From contig JAEZDV010000276.1 of the NCBI GenBank assembly GCA_023417985.1, forward strand, positions 1 through 45,111: 45,111 bases of DNA. The letters are read 5' to 3'. Made by a program: the position numbers and the translations under genes. Origin of the DNA: Actinomycetes bacterium. Its GTDB lineage: Bacteria; Actinomycetota; Actinomycetes; Mycobacteriales; Mycobacteriaceae. The stretch's first letter is position 1, and every line of letters begins with the position of its first letter. The notes under the pieces are model-generated. The model was not told the DNA's origin. It saw nothing but the letters and a program-made list of their open reading frames with translations, and made no database searches. Below, piece by piece: positions 42,662-45,111 of the stretch.

Positions 42662-42719
42662 TCGCGGGTCGGATACTGGCCCCGCAACGGATCGAAGGCG
42701 ATCCGCTAAGGAGAGATCG

Positions 42720-43424
42720 ATGAAACGCCCCGTGACCTTGCTTCTCGTCGCCACGCTGCTCGCGAGCACCTCCGCTTTCGCCGCCAAGAAAGAAGACTCG
42801 GTGGGCAAGGTGATCAAGCGCGAGATCGTTCGCGAAAACCACGGCAATCGCGGTAACGATCGCGGCAACAGCCATCGCGGCAACGATCATCGCAACAACG
42901 ATCATCGTGGCAACAACCGCGGCACCGACCGCGGCAACAACCGCGGGAACGACCGTGGCAACGATCGTGGCCACGACCGCGGCAACGACCGCCGTGATGA
43001 TCGCCGTCACGACAACAACCATCGCAACGACAACCACCGGAACGACAACCGGCACAGCTGGAACGGGAATCGCGGCACCCGCCACAACAACCACCCGCGC
43101 GGCTGGGATCGTCACCGCAACGACTGGCACAACCATCCCAACTACTGGGACAACCGTCGCCACGACCGCCGCGACTACGCGCGTCATCGGTATCACTTCG
43201 GCCACTACCATGCGCCGGCGGGGTACTACTACCGCGTCTGGCACCGCGGCGACTACCTGCCGCGCGCGTGGTACGGCCACTCGTACATCATCTACGACTG
43301 GCGCCCGTATCGGCTGTACGCCCCGCCCTACGGCTATCACTGGGTCCGCGTCGGCAACGACGTGATGCTGACCGCGATCGCCACCGGCCTGGTCCTCGAT
43401 GTGCTCTACGACATCTGGTACTGA
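42720..43424 (+). CDS. RcnB-like protein with Asn/Arg/Gly/His-rich repeat region
   Basis: The 234-residue protein has a signal peptide ending near AFA-A. Residues of about 40-130 are repeats such as HRGNDHRNND and DRGNNRGNDRGND. The C-terminal domain (YYYRVWHRGDYLPRAWYG, PPYGYHWVRVGNDVMLTAIATG) matches the RcnB family, in which E. coli RcnB is a periplasmic protein for nickel/cobalt homeostasis. The histidines of the repeat region could bind metal (inference). AAGGAGAG before the ATG is a strong site. A tandem GTTCAGG cluster lies upstream and a good terminator follows. Confidence 0.87.
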   Translation: MKRPVTLLLVATLLASTSAFAAKKEDSVGKVIKREIVRENHGNRGNDRGNSHRGNDHRNNDHRGNNRGTDRGNNRGNDRGNDRGHDRGNDRRDDRRHDNNHRNDNHRNDNRHSWNGNRGTRHNNHPRGWDRHRNDWHNHPNYWDNRRHDRRDYARHRYHFGHYHAPAGYYYRVWHRGDYLPRAWYGHSYIIYDWRPYRLYAPPYGYHWVRVGNDVMLTAIATGLVLDVLYDIWY

Positions 43425-43432
43425 CCTAACTG

Positions 43433-43462
43433 GGGTCAGACAGACCCATTTGCTGGAAAACG
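43433..43462. repeat. GGGGAC-type repeat, diverged copy D
   Basis: On the minus strand this reads CCGTTTTCCAGCAAATGGG. It differs from copy B (CCGTTTCCTAGCAAACGGG) at 3 of 19 positions. A GGGTC-AGACA-GACCC hairpin (43433-43447) forms the other end. It lies just after the RcnB-like gene, consistent with a preference of this element for gene ends. Confidence 0.5.
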
Positions 43463-43495
43463 GTGCCGGACCTGCCCCAGGTCCGGCACTTTTTT
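43463..43495 (+). terminator. Rho-independent terminator after the RcnB-like gene
   Basis: A perfect 12-bp stem, GTGCCGGACCTG paired with CAGGTCCGGCAC, has a CCC loop and is followed by six T (43490-43495). It lies 38 nt past the stop of the RcnB-like gene. It is the clearest intrinsic terminator in the window. Confidence 0.88.
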
Positions 43496-43593
43496 GCCTG
43501 AACGTAGGGCTCGCCCGATTTCCTCCCTCCGCTTTCCGAATCGAAGCCTCATCGGAAATGGTGCCTGCCCTCATTTCCCACTACGCTTGTGGC

Positions 43594-43800
43594 ATGTCCT
43601 CCGACCGTCTAGACGCCATCGAAGAAAAACTCGCCCATCTCGAGCGCGCCCTCGCCGAGATCAGCGACGTGGTCGTGCGCCAGCAGAAGGAACTCGACCA
43701 GGCACTGGAACGCAATCAAAGACTCGGTGACAAGATCGCGGCTCTCGAATCCGACTTCGGTCCCAGCGCGACCGCGTACGAGAAACCACCTCACTACTGA
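43594..43800 (+). CDS. slyX: SlyX family protein
   Basis: The 68-residue protein is a single coiled coil, LDAIEEKLAHLERALAEISD, followed by VVRQQKELDQALERNQRLGD. It ends in PPHY, the conserved SlyX C-terminus. SlyX function is not known; in E. coli it lies near slyD. The start is the ATG at 43594; in-frame codons upstream lack a binding site and family similarity. It converges on the ATPase gene with a 7-nt overlap of coding ends. Confidence 0.9.
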   Translation: MSSDRLDAIEEKLAHLERALAEISDVVVRQQKELDQALERNQRLGDKIAALESDFGPSATAYEKPPHY

Positions 43801-44570
43801 TCCGCTTCGGGTTCCTCTTCGAGCAGGTGGCGGAAGAACCGCTCGGGCGCATTGAGGAAGTCGCGCGTGAGCCGGAAATGCTCGGATTCGCGATAGTCAA
43901 TCTCGGTCAGCGCACCGCCATCCAGGCTGAGGACGCGCGAGCCCGGCAGCGTCAACAGGATCGGGGAATGCGTCGCGATGATGAACTGCGCGACCCGCTT
44001 CGCTGAAAGTTCGTGGAGTATCCGCAGGAACGCGAGCTGGCGTTGCGGAGACAGCGCCGCCTCGGGCTCATCGAGGATGAACAGGCCGTCTTCGAAGTTG
44101 TGACTGAAGAGCGCGAGAAAAGCCTCGCCGTGCGACTGATCGTGCAGCGACTTTCCGCCGTAAGCCTCGAAGGTGCTGCCGACTTCCTCGAGATACGTCG
44201 CGAAGTCGAAGAAAGTTTCGGCGCGCAGGAAGAATCCGCCGGTGACCCGTTGCCGCCAGCCCATGCGAAAAGCCCGGCCCAGCGCGTGCCCGTCCGCGCC
44301 CTCCGCGAAACTCTGGTCGCGATGCCCGCCGCGCTGGCCGAACCCCGCGGCCCACGCGAGCGCTTCGAGCAGCGTCGATTTCCCGGCGCCGTTTTCGCCC
44401 ACGAGGTAGGTCACGGGCGTCGTGAGAGTGAGATCGAAGCGGTCGCCGATGATCGGCAGCGTGAATGGATAGACCTCGGGCTGGACCTTGTCCGGCTTGA
44501 GGCCCACGTGAGTGAGGAACGGGCTGCCCGGCAGTGCCGAGCCTTTCCCGACCACGACGCGCCGGCGCAT
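43794..44570 (-). CDS. AAA family ATPase, RecF/ABC-type
   Basis: The 258-residue protein has Walker A in TYLVGENGAGKSTLLEAL near residue 57. The ABC-type signature region is weak. Walker B is GLFILDEPEAALSPQRQ near residue 165 and a switch histidine is in QFIIATHSPILLTLPGS. This is the AAA_21/OLD-like predicted ATPase group. It could act alone or with a nuclease, but no partner gene adjoins. The neighbouring hydrolase gene is on the same strand 4 nt upstream, so both may share a transcript. Confidence 0.88.
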   Translation of the reverse strand: MRRRVVVGKGSALPGSPFLTHVGLKPDKVQPEVYPFTLPIIGDRFDLTLTTPVTYLVGENGAGKSTLLEALAWAAGFGQRGGHRDQSFAEGADGHALGRAFRMGWRQRVTGGFFLRAETFFDFATYLEEVGSTFEAYGGKSLHDQSHGEAFLALFSHNFEDGLFILDEPEAALSPQRQLAFLRILHELSAKRVAQFIIATHSPILLTLPGSRVLSLDGGALTEIDYRESEHFRLTRDFLNAPERFFRHLLEEEPEADQ

Positions 44571-44574
44571 CGAA

Positions 44575-45111
44575 CTACCGCGGGCTCCTGACGAAGCCCA
44601 CGGTCAGATCGAGCGCATCGAGCGCACCCTGCAGCAGGAACTCGCCGCGCGGCAGGTCGCCGCGCTTCTGACCCTGGTTGCCGAGGACGAAGTCGTGGTA
44701 GCCGTGTTCGTAGACTTCCATTCGCACGCGCTTGCCGTGTTTCGCGAGCTCGTCGTGCAGCCGGGTGTCCAGCAACAGCAGGCGATCCTCGGTCCCGACG
44801 ATGATCAGGACCGGCGCCTTGATCGGCGCGATGTTCTCTTTCGAGATCGCCGGATCCGGCGGAGTCGTCGCGAAATCCGGGCGCGATCCGTTCGCGCCTA
44901 TCTCGTAGCCCAGGAACCAGATCGGCGCCGGCGCGCCGGCCACCACGGCGTGCAGCGTCGGCACGCGCGCGGCCAGGTACATGACGAGGTTGCCGCCGAG
45001 ACTCACGCCATACACGCTCACTTCGTCGCGCTTCACGTACGGCAGGCTCTGGACGTGTTCGATCACCGAGATGCCGTCGTCGATCGCGGTCACGAGGCCC
45101 GTCGACGAGGG
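44575..45111 (-). CDS. Alpha/beta hydrolase (truncated by window edge)
   Basis: The frame is open to the right edge, so only the C-terminal part, about 178 residues, is seen. The nucleophile elbow GVSLGGNLVMYLA, the acid region VLIIVGTEDRLLLL and the catalytic His in YEHGYHDFVLG are in the order of a serine alpha/beta hydrolase of the prolyl-oligopeptidase/dienelactone hydrolase type. The substrate cannot be predicted. It lies upstream of the ATPase gene on the same strand. Confidence 0.85.
   Translation of the reverse strand, partial: PSSTGLVTAIDDGISVIEHVQSLPYVKRDEVSVYGVSLGGNLVMYLAARVPTLHAVVAGAPAPIWFLGYEIGANGSRPDFATTPPDPAISKENIAPIKAPVLIIVGTEDRLLLLDTRLHDELAKHGKRVRMEVYEHGYHDFVLGNQGQKRGDLPRGEFLLQGALDALDLTVGFVRSPR

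Noticed and set aside
42840..43030. Short tandem repeats resembling a CRISPR or satellite array
   Set aside because: The repeats have a period of 9-15 bp, no unique spacers and stay in frame as an Asn/Arg/Gly/His repeat of the RcnB-like protein.
1..45111. tRNA, rRNA, riboswitch, phage or integrase genes
   Set aside because: I looked for cloverleaf-like ends, conserved rRNA text, integrase and transposase motifs and found none I could support.

Overview
The window is a high-GC proteobacterial chromosome segment. The block amgK(-murU) < > lptD-surA-pdxA-rsmA-apaG-apaH and the kynurenine-type NAD/tryptophan genes point to a gammaproteobacterium near Xanthomonadales, Nevskiales or Steroidobacteraceae. 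This placement is an inference from gene order and protein flavour, not from a tree. No rRNA, tRNA, CRISPR array, insertion sequence or phage gene was seen.

Layout. (1) 1-8.1 kb is conserved core: a wall-recycling sugar kinase on the minus strand, diverging by 24 nt from lptD, then the overlapping chain surA, pdxA, rsmA, apaG, apaH. (2) 8.1-9.0 kb holds one lipoprotein of unknown role. (3) 9.1-13.1 kb is a tightly overlapped kynurenine cluster: 3-hydroxyanthranilate dioxygenase, a cyclase-family hydrolase, kynureninase and kynurenine 3-monooxygenase. The monooxygenase appears to lose its normal C-terminus where base composition drops. (4) About 13.1-24.4 kb is a lower-GC accessory island. Its left half is a minus-strand operon: a GspC-like PDZ protein, an FG-GAP repeat protein ending in a YD repeat, a 1483-residue secreted RHS/YD-repeat protein with a variable C-terminal domain, and a small lipoprotein. 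Its right half is an array of small secreted proteins (about 110-120 residues when complete), apparently paralogous, with relics, a truncated copy, an inverted copy and a frameshifted copy. Two array genes share a two-block promoter-like element at the same distance. (5) 24.4-29.7 kb is a minus-strand operon in the order of transcription rlmI, lgt, thyA, SET-domain gene, 2OG-Fe(II) oxygenase gene, folA, FKBP lipoprotein. (6) 29.7-33.8 kb carries a DUF255 thioredoxin-fold protein, a DCC protein, a TfoX-N protein, a HIT protein and a YcbK/DUF882 protein. (7) 33.8-40 kb holds a type III PLP decarboxylase diverging from an Ycf46-like AAA ATPase, an ECF sigma factor with a four-helix membrane partner, and a flotillin/NfeD pair. 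(8) 40.3-45.1 kb holds a secreted glycoside hydrolase-like protein, an RcnB-like Asn/Arg/Gly/His-rich protein, slyX, a RecF-like ATPase and a truncated alpha/beta hydrolase.

The core genes serve outer-membrane assembly (LptD, SurA, FKBP, Lgt), cofactor and nucleotide synthesis (PdxA, ThyA, FolA, kynurenine route) and ribosome maturation (RsmA, RlmI). The best candidate for an undescribed system is the island: a Sec-exported RHS protein with a dedicated GspC-like inner-membrane protein, an FG-GAP partner and a lipoprotein that may be an immunity factor, next to an array of small secreted two-cysteine proteins. Dispersed GGGGAC palindromes supply stop codons to neighbouring genes, and three enzymes carry histone-like basic tails.
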